Shown here: in pieces, positions 19,054 to 28,758 of the stretch | Layout of the letters: every line of letters starts with the position of its first letter | How positions within the stretch are numbered: position 1 is the stretch's first letter | DNA from: Melastoma dodecandrum | Lineage: Eukaryota; Streptophyta; Magnoliopsida; Myrtales; Melastomataceae | Reading direction: 5' to 3' | NCBI GenBank assembly: GCA_029817715.1 | Contig: JARUPY010000064.1 | Coordinates: 1-64,000 of the forward strand | DNA: 64,000 bases | Notes under the pieces: generated by a model | The model's database searches: none | Seen by the model: only the letters and a program-made list of their open reading frames with translations | What the model was told of the DNA's origin: nothing | Translations under genes and position numbers: made by a program

Positions 19054-22000
19054 GTGACCACAGCGACCACCGCCACCGCCGACCTCCCCGACCTGCAGCG
19101 GCGCGTGCGCGCGCTCGGCGGCGCGGACTCCCACCGGCTCGCCCGCCGGCTCGACGGCGCACGGCGGATCGACGACGAGGCGAAGCGGGCCGGGACGCTC
19201 GGCAAGATCGCCGGCGACGTCGAGCGCGCCGAGCAGCGCCTGGAACGACGACGGGCCTCGGTCCCGGTCGTCTCCTACCCGGAGCAGCTGCCCATCTCGG
19301 CGCGGGTCGACGACATCAAGGAGGCGCTGGAGCACCACCAGGTCGTCATCGTCGCGGGCGAGACCGGCTCGGGCAAGACGACGCAGATCCCCAAGATCTG
19401 CCTGGAGCTGGGGCGCGGCGTCCGCGGCAGCATCGGCCACACCCAGCCGCGCCGCATCGCCGCGCGGACGGTGGCCGAGCGGGTCGCCGAGGAGCTCGGC
19501 ACGACGGACTCCGACGTCGTCGGATACCAGGTCCGGTTCACGAGCCGCGCGAGCGAGGACACGCTCGTCAAAGCTCATGACCGACGGCATCCTGCTCGCC
19601 GAGATCCAGCGCGACCCGCTGCTGCGCCGCTACGACACGATCATCATCGACGAGGCGCACGAGCGCAGCCTCAACATCGACTTCCTGCTCGGCTACCTTG
19701 CGCAGCTGCTGCCGCGCCGCCCCCGACCTGAAGGTGATCGTCACCTCGGCCACGATCGACGCGGATCGCTTTTCCGCCCACTTCGGCGACGCCCCGATCG
19801 TCGAGGTCTCGGGCCGCACGTACCCCGTCGAGGTCCGCTACGAGCCCCTCGTCGACCCGGACGAGCCGGGCGCCGAGGAACGCGACCAGCTCGACGGCAT
19901 CGTCGACGCCGTCGCCGAGCTGCGCCGCGAGGGCCCGGGCGACGTGCTGGTGTTCCTCCCGGGCGAGCGCGAGATCCGGGACACCGCCGACGCGCTGAAC
20001 GCGCTGCCGGACAGCCCGACCGATCCCCTCGACGTCCTGCCGCTGTACGGCCGGCTGTCCGCCGCCGAGCAGCACCGGGTCTTCGAGCCGAGCCGTGGCG
20101 GGAACCGCCGCATCGTGCTGGCGACCAACGTGGCCGAAACCTCGCTGACCGTGCCCGGCATCCGCTACGTGATCGACCCGGGGTACGCCCGCATCTCCCG
20201 CTACAGCCAGCGCACGAAGGTCCAGCGCCTGCCGATCGAGAAGATCTCCCAGGCCTCGGCCACCCAGCGCGCGGGACGGTGCGGCCGCGTCGCGGACGGC
20301 ATCTGCATCCGGCTCTACTCCGAGGACGACTTCGAGTCCCGGCCCGAGTTCACCGATCCGGAGATCCTGCGCACCAACCTGGCCTCGGTCATCCTGCAGA
20401 TGGCGGGCGCCAAGCTCGGCCCGGTCGAGGAGTTCCCGTTCGTCGACCCGCCGGAGACCCGGGCGGTGCGCGACGGCGTCCGGCTGCTGACCGAGCTCGG
20501 CGCGATCGTCGACGGCGACGCCACCCGCCTCACCGACGTCGGCCGCAACCTCGCGCGGCTGCCCGTCGACCCGCGGATCGCCCGCATGATCCTCGCGGCC
20601 GACCAGCTCGGCTGCCTGCACGAGGTCACCGTCATCGCGGCCGGGCTCTCCGCCCAGGACCCCCGCGAACGCCCGACGGAGAAGACCGCCGAGGCCGACG
20701 CCGCGCACGCCCGCTTCGCCGACCCGCGCTCGGACTTCCTGTCCTGGCTGCACCTGTGGGAGCACGTCCGCACCCAGCGCCGCGAGCTCACCGGCAACCG
20801 CTTCCGGAGGCAGTGCGCCGCGGAGTACCTCAACTTCCCTGCGCATCCGCGAGTGGCAGGACCTCGCGGCGCAGCTGCGGCAGCTGACCGACGAGCTGGG
20901 GCTCACGCGGAACCAGCCGGCCGAGGAGATCACGAAGGACCTCGCCGACCGCGTGCACCAGGCCCTGCTCACCGGCCTGCTCTCCCAGCTCGGGCTGGCG
21001 CTGGAGCCACCAAAGCCCAAGCAGGGCCAGCCGCGCCCGAAGCGCCGGCCGATCACCGAGTTCGAGGGCAGCCGCGGGGCCCGCTTCGCGATCTGGCCCG
21101 GTTCGTCCCTGGCGAAGCGGCCGCCGACGTTCGTCATGGCCGCCGAGCTCGTCGAGACCTCGCGGCTCTGGGCCCGCACGGTCGCGGGGATCGACCCGCG
21201 CTGGGCCGAGGAGGCGGCGGGCGACCTCGTGACCCGCACCTACTCCGAGCCGCGCTGGTCGAAGCGCCGCGGCTCCGCCGTCGCGACCGAGCGGGTCACC
21301 CTCTTCGGCGTCCCGCTCGCGATGGACCGCAGCGTCGACTTCGGGCGCATCGACCCGGAGCTCTCCCGCGAGCTGTTCATCCGCCACGCGCTCGTGCAGG
21401 GCGAGTGGTCGAGCCGCCACGAGTTCGTGCGCCGCAACGCCGCGGAGCTCGAGCGCGTCGCGGAGCTGGAGCGGCGCGCCCGTCGCGAGCTGCTGGTCGA
21501 CGAGGAGACCATCTACCGCTTCTACGACGAGCGCGTCCCCGCCTCCGTCGTCTCGACGCGGCACTTCGACCGCTGGTGGCAGAAGGAGTCCCGCCGCGAC
21601 CCGCGGCTGCTCGACCTCGACCCGCGGGCCCTGCTCGCCCACGAGGCCCCCGACGCCGGGTCGTTCCCCGACTCCTGGCAGGCCGGCGGGCTGACCCTCC
21701 CGCTCTCCTACGCCTTCGAGCCGGGCACCGACACCGACGGCGTCACGGTCACGGTGCCCCTCGCCGTCCTCGGGCAGGTCCGCGCCGAGGACCTCGCCTG
21801 GCAGGTGCCGGGGCTGCGCGAGGAGATGCTGACCTCGCTGATCCGCACGTTGCCCAAGACGCTGCGCCGTTCCCTGGTCCCCGCGCCCGACACGGCCCGC
21901 GCGCTGCTCGCCCGGCTCACCGCCGACCGGCGGCCCGCGGAGGGCGAGTCGCTGCTGCGCGTGCTCACCGAGACCGTCAAGCGGCTCTCCGGGGTCGACG

Positions 22001-23068
22001 TGCCGACGGACGCGTGGAACGTCTCGGGGCTCCCGTCACACCTCCGGCTGACGTTCTCCGTGGTGCGCGACGACGGGTCACCGGTCGCCTCGGGCGGCGA
22101 CCTCGGGGCCCTGCGGCGCCGCTACGCGCAGGAGACGAAGGCCGCCGTCGCGAAGGTCGCCGACGGCCTCGAGCGGCGGGGCCTGACGTCGTTCGCCGAG
22201 ATCGGGGACCTCCCCCGCACCCGCGAGCAGACCCGGGCCGGCGGCACCGTCACGGCGCACCTCGCGCTGGTCGACGAGGGGTCGACCGTCGGGGTCGGCG
22301 TGTTCGACTCCGCGCTCGAGGCCCGCGACGCGATGCGGGCCGGGACCCGTCGGCTCCTGCTGCGGTCGATCCCCTCCCCGGCGCGGTCGCTGGTGCGCTC
22401 GCTGGACAACCGCGCGACGCTGCGGCTCAAGAGCGCGATGGCCGAGTCGGACTACTCCGGCGTCGCCGACCTCGCGGACGACTGCGTGGCGGCCGCCGTC
22501 GACGGGCTCGTCGTGGCCCTCAAGGGCCCGGTGTGGACCGCGGCGGCGTTCGACACGCTGCGCGGCGAGGTGGGCCGCGCGGCTGCCCGCGGGGGCGGCC
22601 GAGGTGCTGACCCGGGCCGAGACGGTGCTGGCCGAGGCCGGGGTGGTGCGCGGGGCGCTCGACCGGCTGCGCTCGCGGCCCGGCAGCGGGCTGCTCGACC
22701 CGGCGCTCGAGGACGTCCGTGATCAGCTGTCGACGCTGGTCGGGGGTCGGTTCGTCACGCGGTGGGGCGTGACGCGGCTGCCCGACGTCGCCCGCTGGCT
22801 GCGCGCCGCGGCCCGGCGCCTCGACAAGCTCGCGGAGGCCCCGCGCCGCGACGCCGAGCTCATGGCCGAGGTGCACGCGGTCGAGACGACCTACCGCACC
22901 CGCCGTCGGGCCGCGGCGCAGGAGCCCCGCACGTTCGACCGCGACGGGTGGGACGCGGTGGCGGTCATGCTGCAGGAGCTGCGGGTGAGCAAGTTCGCCC
23001 AGGAGGTGGGCACGGCGGGCCCGATCTCCGAGCAGCGGATCACGAAGGCGCTGGCCGCGCTGACGTAG
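19054..23068 (+). CDS. hrpA: ATP-dependent RNA helicase HrpA (DEAH box)
   Basis: This long DEAH-box RNA helicase has about 1,335 residues, the usual size. The start is taken at GTG 19054 ([21 protein letters not shown]); ATG 19006 in the same frame is an alternative. Motifs are [19 protein letters not shown] (Walker A), [40 protein letters not shown] (DEAH), [41 protein letters not shown] and [15 protein letters not shown] (motif VI). HA2 and OB regions follow, then the HrpA-specific C-terminal domain ([20 protein letters not shown]). Extra bases near 19569, 19725 and 20838 and a shift near 22585 break the frame. It acts on RNA, possibly in ribosome rescue or RNA turnover. Confidence 0.92.
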
Positions 23069-23069
23069 G

Positions 23070-23400
23070 TCAGCCCGGCCGGTCCGCGTCCGGGTCGACG
23101 TGGCCCTGGGCGCATCGCCCACACCACCAGCCCGGTGGGCACGACGACCAGCAGCGCCACGGCCGCCACCGCGAGCACGTAGGCGGACGGCAGCACGACG
23201 ACCGGGGCGACCGCGACGACCGTGACCCCGGTGAGGGCCAGGGCCGTCGTGCGCCACGGGTGACGCCGGGCGGGCGGGACGCCCCCGGCGAGCGCCTCGG
23301 CGAAGCGGGCGTCGGTGCGGTGCTCGTGGTCGGAGATCGTCGCGAGGACGGCCTGCTCCTCACCGGTGAGCGGCGCGGGGTCGGGCGTGGCGGGATGCAT
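23070..23400 (-). CDS. DUF3040 membrane protein
   Basis: ATG 23400 gives MHPATPDPAPLTGEEQAVLATISDHEHRTDARFAEAL. The LTGEEQ..L..I and DARFA pattern is the DUF3040 signature, a family of small actinobacterial proteins with a cytoplasmic N-terminus. Two membrane spans follow (ALTGVTVVAVAPVVVLPSAYV and VAAVALLVVVPTGLVVWA). A frame change near 23115 precedes the stop at 23070. It converges on hrpA with only one base between the stops. Function unknown. Confidence 0.7.
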
Positions 23401-23459
23401 CTCGCGCTCCGGGACGTCGTTGTCCTCCAGGTCACCCCACTCTGCCCGTCACGCGGCCG

Positions 23460-23882
23460 TCACACAACGGCACCGGGCGCCAGCTCGACCGCCGCACGGA
23501 ACGAGCCGTCCATGTGGAAGGGCACCGACTCGTGCCGGTGGACCACCTGCCACCGTCCCGCCGTCCGGCGCAGCCCGATGGTCGAACGGAACCACAGCGT
23601 GAACGCACCGCCCTTCTCGCCCGTCATCGACGTCAGGGCGTGGACGAACGCGACGTCACCGTCGACGTGGACCACGGGGTCGTGGTGGGCCAGCACCGGC
23701 GGCGTGGCGAACGTGGCGATCCACGCGGCCAGCTCGTCGACGCCGGTGCGCTGGACCAGGGGCGGGGCGAGGTCGAACACGACCTCGTCCGGGGCGGTGT
23801 CCCGCAGGGCCCGCTCGGCGTCGCCGGCGGCGATCGCGGCGTGGGCCTCGGACAGGACGGCGAGAATCTCGGAGGTGCTCAT
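23460..23882 (-). CDS. NTF2-like (SnoaL/DUF4440-type) protein
   Basis: An intact frame of 140 residues: MSTSEILAVLSEAHAAIAAGD, DEVVFDLAPPLVQRTGVDEL, VVHVDGDVAFVHALTSMTG, LWFRSTIGLRRTAGRWQVVHRHESVPFHMDG. The pattern of a helical start and a cone-shaped sheet ending in W-x-V-x-H is typical of SnoaL/NTF2 proteins related to ketosteroid isomerase. It is divergent from the YCII gene. The ligand is unknown. Confidence 0.78.
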   Translation of the reverse strand: MSTSEILAVLSEAHAAIAAGDAERALRDTAPDEVVFDLAPPLVQRTGVDELAAWIATFATPPVLAHHDPVVHVDGDVAFVHALTSMTGEKGGAFTLWFRSTIGLRRTAGRWQVVHRHESVPFHMDGSFRAAVELAPGAVV

Positions 23883-23957
23883 GCCCCGGTGTCGAGACGA
23901 GCGCCGCGGCCTCGACAGTCCGGCAGAAGAATCTCCAGACCGGGAGGACCCGTCGTC

Positions 23958-24329
23958 GTGAAGTTCATGATCCTGCTGCACTCGAACCCGCACTTCGCGC
24001 AGCGCTGGGAGGCCCTGACGCCCGAGCAGCGGTCGCGGTTCGGCGTCGACCACCTGGCGCTGACCCGCGAGCTCGCCGAGTCCGGGGAGCTCGTCGCCTC
24101 GGAGGGGCTCGCCGACCCGGCGCTCGCCCGGTGGGTGTCGACGGCCGAGGGTCGGCCCGTCGTGGCCGACGCGCCGTTCGCGGAGACGAAGGAGCACCTG
24201 GCGGGCTTCTACCTCGTCGACGTGGCGGACGCGGCCCGCGCCGAGGAGATCGGGGCGCGGGTGCCGGACGCGGTGTGGGGGCTGGTCGAGGTCCGGCCGG
24301 TGCTCGACATGTCGGGCTGGGACATGTGA
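23958..24329 (+). CDS. YCII (DGPF) domain protein, partner of an ECF42 sigma factor
   Basis: It starts at GTG 23958 (VKFMILLHSN) and is intact at 123 residues. LTRELAESGELVASEGLADP, PFAETKEHLAGFYLVDVADAARAEEIGAR and VEVRPVLDM match the YCII/DGPF family, whose members sit next to ECF42 sigma factors. Its TGA overlaps the GTG of the sigma gene by 4 bases. The biochemical role of these proteins is not settled; a hydrolase or ligand-sensing role has been suggested for the family. Confidence 0.87.
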   Translation: MKFMILLHSNPHFAQRWEALTPEQRSRFGVDHLALTRELAESGELVASEGLADPALARWVSTAEGRPVVADAPFAETKEHLAGFYLVDVADAARAEEIGARVPDAVWGLVEVRPVLDMSGWDM

Positions 24330-25527
24330 ACGAGGCTCTCCGGGCGGCCGCCCCGGTCGCCCTCGGGGTCCTCGTCCGGCGGCACCGGGACTTCGACGCC
24401 TGCGAGGACGCGCTGCAGGAGGCGCTGCTCGCGGCGTCGCGGACGTGGGTCAGCGACGGGGTGCCGGACAACCCGACCGGCTGGCTGGTGACGACGGCGA
24501 CCCGCCGGCTGGTGGAGGCCCACCGGCGCGACACCGCCCGCCGTCGTCGGGAGGAGGCCGACGCGCGGCGCGAGGTGGAGTCCGAGGCGGTCCGGGGGTG
24601 ACGACACCCTGGCGCTGCTGCTGCTCTGCTGTCATCCCGCGCTGCGCGTCCCCAGCCAGGTCGCGCTGACGCTGCGCGCGGTCGGCGGCCTGACCACGGC
24701 CGAGATCGCCCGCGGCCTCCTGCTGCCCGAGTCGACGGTCGCCCAGCGCATCAGCCGGGCGAAGGCGAAGCTGACCGAGGTCGGGCGGCGGTTCGCGCCC
24801 CCGACGCCGCTCGGCGTCGGGAGCGGGTGCCGGCGGTGCTCGCCGTGCTGTCGGTCGTGTTCACCGAGGGGCACACCGCGAGCGCCGGCGAGGCGCTGCA
24901 CCGCGGCGAGCTCGCCGACGAGGCGATCCGGCTCGCCCGCCTGCTCGTCGCCGCCCTCGACGGCGCGCCCGAGCACGGCGAGGCGGCCGGGCTGCTCGCG
25001 CTGATGCTGCTCACCGACGCGCGGCGGGCGGCGCGCACCCGGCCCGACGGCGGGCTCGTCCCGCTCGCCGAGCAGGACCGGACCCGGTGGGACCGGGAAC
25101 GGATCGCGGAGGGCACGGCGCTGGTCACCGCCGTCCTGCACGACGGGGTGCCGGGCCCGTACACCGTGCAGGCCGCGATCGCCGCCGTGCACGCCGAGGC
25201 CGGGCGGGCCCGGGACACGGACTGGCCCCAGATCCTCGCCCTGTACGACACCCTCGTCGGGCTGTGGCCGGATTCCGATGGCGCAGCTCGGCCGCGTCGT
25301 GGCGCTCGGCGAGGTGCACGGCCCGGCGGCGGCTCTCGCGGAGCTCGACGCCCTGGACGAGCCGGGACTGCGCGAGCACCACCGGGTGGCCGCCGTCCGC
25401 GCCCACCTCGCTGGCGGCCGCGGGCCGGGCCGACGAGGCCGCGGCCGCGTTCCGGGAGGCGGCGCGGCGGACCTCGTCGGGCCCGGAGCGGGCCTACCTG
25501 CTCAACCGCGCGTCCCGGCCCGGGTGA
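24326..25527 (+). CDS. ECF42-type RNA polymerase sigma factor with C-terminal TPR-like domain
   Basis: It starts at GTG 24326. Sigma region 2 reads LVRRHRDFDACEDALQEALL with TGWLVTTATRRLVEAHRR. Region 4 reads LTLRAVGGLTTAEIARGLLL and ESTVAQRISRAKAKL. A long C-terminal extension (AVLSVVFTEGHTASAGEALH, LADEAIRLARLLVAALDG, GPYTVQAAIAAVHAEA, ALYDTLVGLWPDS) is the SnoaL-free, TPR-like tail of the ECF42 group. About 400 residues is the usual length. Frames change near 24597, 24820, 25275 and 25410. It is co-transcribed with its YCII partner. There is no anti-sigma gene, as expected for this group, where the tail is thought to regulate activity. Confidence 0.87.
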
Positions 25528-25533
25528 TCGGCC

Positions 25534-25713
25534 TCACCGCCGCGGCATGATCACCCACAGCGCGATGTAGATGAGGACCTGCGGCCCCGGCAGCAGGCAC
25601 GAGAGCACGAACAACAGGCGGACGAGGTTCGCGGAGACGCCGAAGCGCGCCGCGAGCCCGGCGCACACGCCGCCGATCCAGGCGCCCTCGCGGGGGCGGG
25701 TCATGACGGCCAT
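25534..25713 (-). CDS. PspC-domain small membrane protein
   Basis: An intact frame of 59 residues: REGAWIGGVCAGLAARFGVSANLVRLLFVLSCLLPG, then QVLIYIALWVIMPRR. This is a complete PspC domain with the G-V-C-x-G-L start and two closely spaced membrane segments. PspC proteins respond to envelope stress in other bacteria; here it stands alone and converges on the sigma gene 7 bases away. Confidence 0.85.
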   Translation of the reverse strand: MAVMTRPREGAWIGGVCAGLAARFGVSANLVRLLFVLSCLLPGPQVLIYIALWVIMPRR

Positions 25714-25797
25714 GGTGGTTCCTCTCGATCGGGTGTCGGTCTCGTCCCCCACGCTCGTCCAACGTGCGGGAGGCCGCCTCCGTGCCCGACCCCGGAT

Positions 25798-25821
25798 TCT
25801 CTCGGGGACGTCCCCGAGAGA
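25798..25821. promoter_or_regulatory. 24-base perfect palindrome upstream of the first IclR gene
   Basis: The half site is TCTCTCGGGGAC followed directly by its reverse complement. It lies in the gap between pspC and the IclR gene, 60 bases before the IclR start and 8 bases before the TGTCTC-type site. It could be the IclR operator or serve pspC. Confidence 0.5.
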
Positions 25822-25828
25822 TCGTCCG

Positions 25829-25845
25829 TGTCCCGAACTGAGACA
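25829..25845. promoter_or_regulatory. 17-base site TGTCCC-N5-GAGACA upstream of IclR-1
   Basis: This shares the 6-5-6 layout and sequence (one mismatch from perfect symmetry) with sites at 28734-28750 and 41888-41904. It ends 35 bases before the IclR start, a position suited to repression or activation of this gene. Confidence 0.5.
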
Positions 25846-25880
25846 GGCACCGGAGCGGGGCGTCCCTAGTCTTCGGGACT

Positions 25881-26870
25881 GTGAGCGAGGACACGTCGGG
25901 TGCACGTTCGTTGAAGACGGCGGCGATGGTCCTGCGGGCGCTGCGGCTGCTCGGGGACCATCCCGAGGGCCTGTCCGCGGCCGAGATCGGGGAACGGCTC
26001 GGCAAGAGCCCGGCCACGGCCCGTTACATGGTCAACACGCTCTGCGAGGCCGGCTTCGCCCGGCGCGACGACTCCGGCCGCTGCCTGCTGGGCACGGCGC
26101 CGCCGTGGGGGGCCTGGGTGCCCGCCGGCGAGCCGGCCGGTCCCTCCGACCTCGGCCCGGGCGACCCCGCCCCCGGCGCCGTGCTCGCCGAGGCGGTGAC
26201 CGAGCTCTACCGGCGCACCCGCCAGCGCGCCTACCTCGTCCGCCGCACCGGCACCCTCGTCGCGAGCGTGTCCGACGTCCGCGGCCACCAGGGCCTCGCC
26301 CGCCTGCCCGGGCTCGACACCCACGTACCCCCGGAGCGCGCCCACGGGCTGGCCTTCACCAAGGTCCTCCTCGCCGCCTCCCCGACCTATCGCGACGCGG
26401 TGACCGCCGAGCCGCTCACGGCCCTGACCCCGGCCACGGTGACCTGCCCCGTGCGCCTGGGTGCCGAGCTCGACGCCGTGGCCCGGCAGGGGTGGGCGCG
26501 CGACGAGGAGGAGTTCGCCCGCGGGTTCGGCACGCTCGCCGCGCCGATCACCTCGCCGTCGGGCACCTCGACGGTGGCCCTCGGCCTGTCCTGCTCGTCG
26601 CGACGGCTCGCGGCGCACGCCGACGAGCTGCTGGCCGACGTCGTCGCCGTCGCCCGGGACGCGGCCCGGCAGTGGGCCTCCGGCGGGGCCCACCGGGGCG
26701 ACGCCGCCTGCTCCTGCCCCGAGTGCGAGCTCGACGGGCCCCCGGACGTGGTCGCACCCCAGCGCCCGGGCGCCGCCGCCCGCGGGACCGACCCGGCCGC
26801 ACCGCCGCCGGGGCGGCCGCGGGGTCAGCGCCCGACGTCGGTGATGCCGAAGGCGCGCAGGCGGCGGTAG
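25881..26870 (+). CDS. IclR family transcriptional regulator (copy 1)
   Basis: An intact frame from GTG 25881. The N-terminal winged helix reads LKTAAMVLRALRLLGDHPEG, LSAAEIGERLGKSPATARYM and VNTLCEAGFARRDDSGRCLL. The effector domain has AVTELYRRTRQRAYLVRRTG, VRGHQGLARLPGLDTHV, GLAFTKVLLAASPTYRDAV and FARGFGTLAAPITSPSGT. Copy 2 at 40713 has the same helix-turn-helix and the same RGHQGLAR segment, so the two are paralogues. The C-terminal tail is Pro/Ala-rich and overlaps the 3' end of the GAF-Fis gene by 46 bases. It likely controls genes of the monooxygenase region. Confidence 0.85.
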   Translation: MSEDTSGARSLKTAAMVLRALRLLGDHPEGLSAAEIGERLGKSPATARYMVNTLCEAGFARRDDSGRCLLGTAPPWGAWVPAGEPAGPSDLGPGDPAPGAVLAEAVTELYRRTRQRAYLVRRTGTLVASVSDVRGHQGLARLPGLDTHVPPERAHGLAFTKVLLAASPTYRDAVTAEPLTALTPATVTCPVRLGAELDAVARQGWARDEEEFARGFGTLAAPITSPSGTSTVALGLSCSSRRLAAHADELLADVVAVARDAARQWASGGAHRGDAACSCPECELDGPPDVVAPQRPGAAARGTDPAAPPPGRPRGQRPTSVMPKARRRR

Positions 26871-28628
26871 AGCGTCGCGCGGCCCATCCCGAGGGCCGCC
26901 GCCGCCTGCACGCGGTTGCCGCGGGCCTCGATGAGCGCCGCGACGATGAGGTCCCGCTCGGCGGTCTCCAGCGGCGTCAGCCGACGGCGGGTGCCGTGCA
27001 CGGCGACCTCCGCCGGCAGGTCGCCCGCCTCGATGTCGCCGGCCGGCCGGGCCGCCAGGGCCCGTCGCAGCACGTCGGAGAGCTGCGCGACGTTGCCCGG
27101 CCACCGGGCGCCGCCGAGCAGCGCGAGGGCCTCCGGGGTGCAGCGCACCCGCCGGCCGGGCGCGAGCCGCGCCAGGAGGGACTCCACCAGCGGGGCGACG
27201 TCCTCGGGCCTCCGGCGCAGCGGCTCCACGACGACGGAGCCCTCGAACCCGCCGAGCACGGCCTGGACCGGTCGGCCGGAGGGCACCGCGTCCCCGGTGA
27301 CGAGCCCGACGACCCAGACCTCCGACGGTACGTCCGCAAGCAGCTCGGACAGGGCGTCCGCGCCGGTCTCGTCGAGGCCCTGGATGCGCCGGACGACCAC
27401 GGTGGCGGGCTCGCCGAGGTCGTCGGTCACCGCCGCGAGGTCCTCGGCGGCGTCCGGGCCGTCCCCGTCGACCACCACGAGGCGGGCCGCCGGCCGGATC
27501 TCGCGGTGCGCCGCCCGCACCGCGGCGAGCTTCCCGACGCCGGTCTCGCCGAGCACGAGCGTGCTGCGCACCGCGGTCGCGGCCGTGCGCAGCGCGGCGC
27601 TGGTGGACCGCCACGAGCGGGTGGTCCCGGCGAGCCCGGCGAGCGGGCGCTCGCGGTGCGTGGCGGGGCCCGGCAGCGTCGAGGTCGTGGACGCACGCGG
27701 GAGGGTCGCGGCGGCGTGCGCGAGGCGCAGCGTGCTCGTGCTGGGCAGCACCTCGACCACCACCCCGGCCGGCCGGTCGGCGGGCGCGGGCGTGATGACC
27801 AGGCGCACCGGCCCGTCGTCGAGCAGGGCGCGTTCCTCGCGGGGGCCGAGCCGCCGGTACTCCGCGGCGAACCGGGCGATGAGCTCCCGGTCCGCGACCG
27901 ACAGGGTGTCGTCGGCCGCCCGGTTCGCGATCACGAAGTCGTCGGCCAGCGCGATCACCGGTCCCGACACCCGCGCGCACGCCGCCCGGAACGCCGACAT
28001 CACCGCCCGGGAGCCGGACCCGCCGCGCTCCCGCAGGACGTCCTCGATGTCGGTGGCCGCCTGCTGGGCCAGGAAGCGCATGAGGTCGTTGGCCTCGGAG
28101 CGCAGGCAGGTGACGTCGAGGATGCCGGCGAGCGCGCCGTCCGGGCCGCGCACGGGCGCGCCCGCGCACGCGAAGGCCTGCAGCAGGTCGGTGAAGTGCT
28201 CCGGCCCCGATCACCATCGCCGGCCGGTTGCCCTCGAGGGCGGTGCCGACGCCGTTGGTGCCGGCGAACTCCTCGGCGTAGCTGAAGCCGGGCGCGAGGG
28301 AGATCGCGTCGAGCCGGCGCTGCAGCTCGCCCTCGCCGACCCGCCGGTCGAGCACGTGCCCGTCGGCGTCGGAGAGCACGACGGCGACCGACATCCCGGA
28401 GAGGCGGTCCGAGAGGTCGTCGAGCACGGGGCGGGCGCAGTGCACGAGGCTGCCGTCGAAGTCGAGGTCCGGGTCGTAGGGCAGCGAGAGTTCCTCGGCG
28501 TCGACGCCCGCGCGCAGCGACCGCTCCCACGAGCGGATGATCTCCGGGCGGAGACCGGTGTCGAGCGTGCCGTCGCCGAGGAAGCGCTCCCGGGCACGGT
28601 CGAGGTGGACACCGCCCTGCTCGGTCAT
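26825..28628 (-). CDS. GAF-Fis transcriptional activator of the AcoR/MimR type
   Basis: About 600 residues. An N-terminal region (RPEIIRSWERSLRAGVDAEEL) leads into a GAF domain with GFSYAEEFAGTNGVGTAL, GAEHF and AGAPVRGPDGALAGILDVT, typical of AcoR-like activators. A central AAA-like part has VLGETGVGK in place of GETGTGKE, no GAFTGA loop and a weak Walker B (VVVRRIQGLDETG). The C-terminal Fis helix-turn-helix is ERDLIVAALIEARGNRVQAA with LGMGRATLYRRLRAFGI. Lack of GAFTGA fits actinomycetes, which have no sigma-54. Mycobacterial MimR, of this type, activates the mimABCD monooxygenase, so the same role is inferred here. One extra base near 28203 breaks the frame. ATG 28628 is the start. Confidence 0.87.
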
Positions 28629-28733
28629 CGGCCACCTCGCCCTTGCGCCTGCACCGCGCCGGCGACGGCCGACGTCCATGGATGCGCAACCGGCGATGCT
28701 AGAGGTGATCCGGGCCACGGTGAACGGTCCTGG

Positions 28734-28750
28734 CGTCTCGATCCGAGACA
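28734..28750. promoter_or_regulatory. 17-base site CGTCTC-N5-GAGACA upstream of the GAF-Fis gene
   Basis: Arms CGTCTC and GAGACA with a 5-base spacer lie in the 130-base gap between the Nramp gene and the activator gene, 106 bases before the activator start. The layout is the same as at 25829 and 41888. It is a candidate binding site for the activator itself. Confidence 0.5.
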
Positions 28751-28758
28751 CCCGGGGT

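Noticed and set aside
26825..28628. Sigma-54-dependent enhancer-binding protein
   Set aside because: The GAFTGA loop is absent and the AAA+ core is weak; no -24/-12 promoter was seen before prmA.
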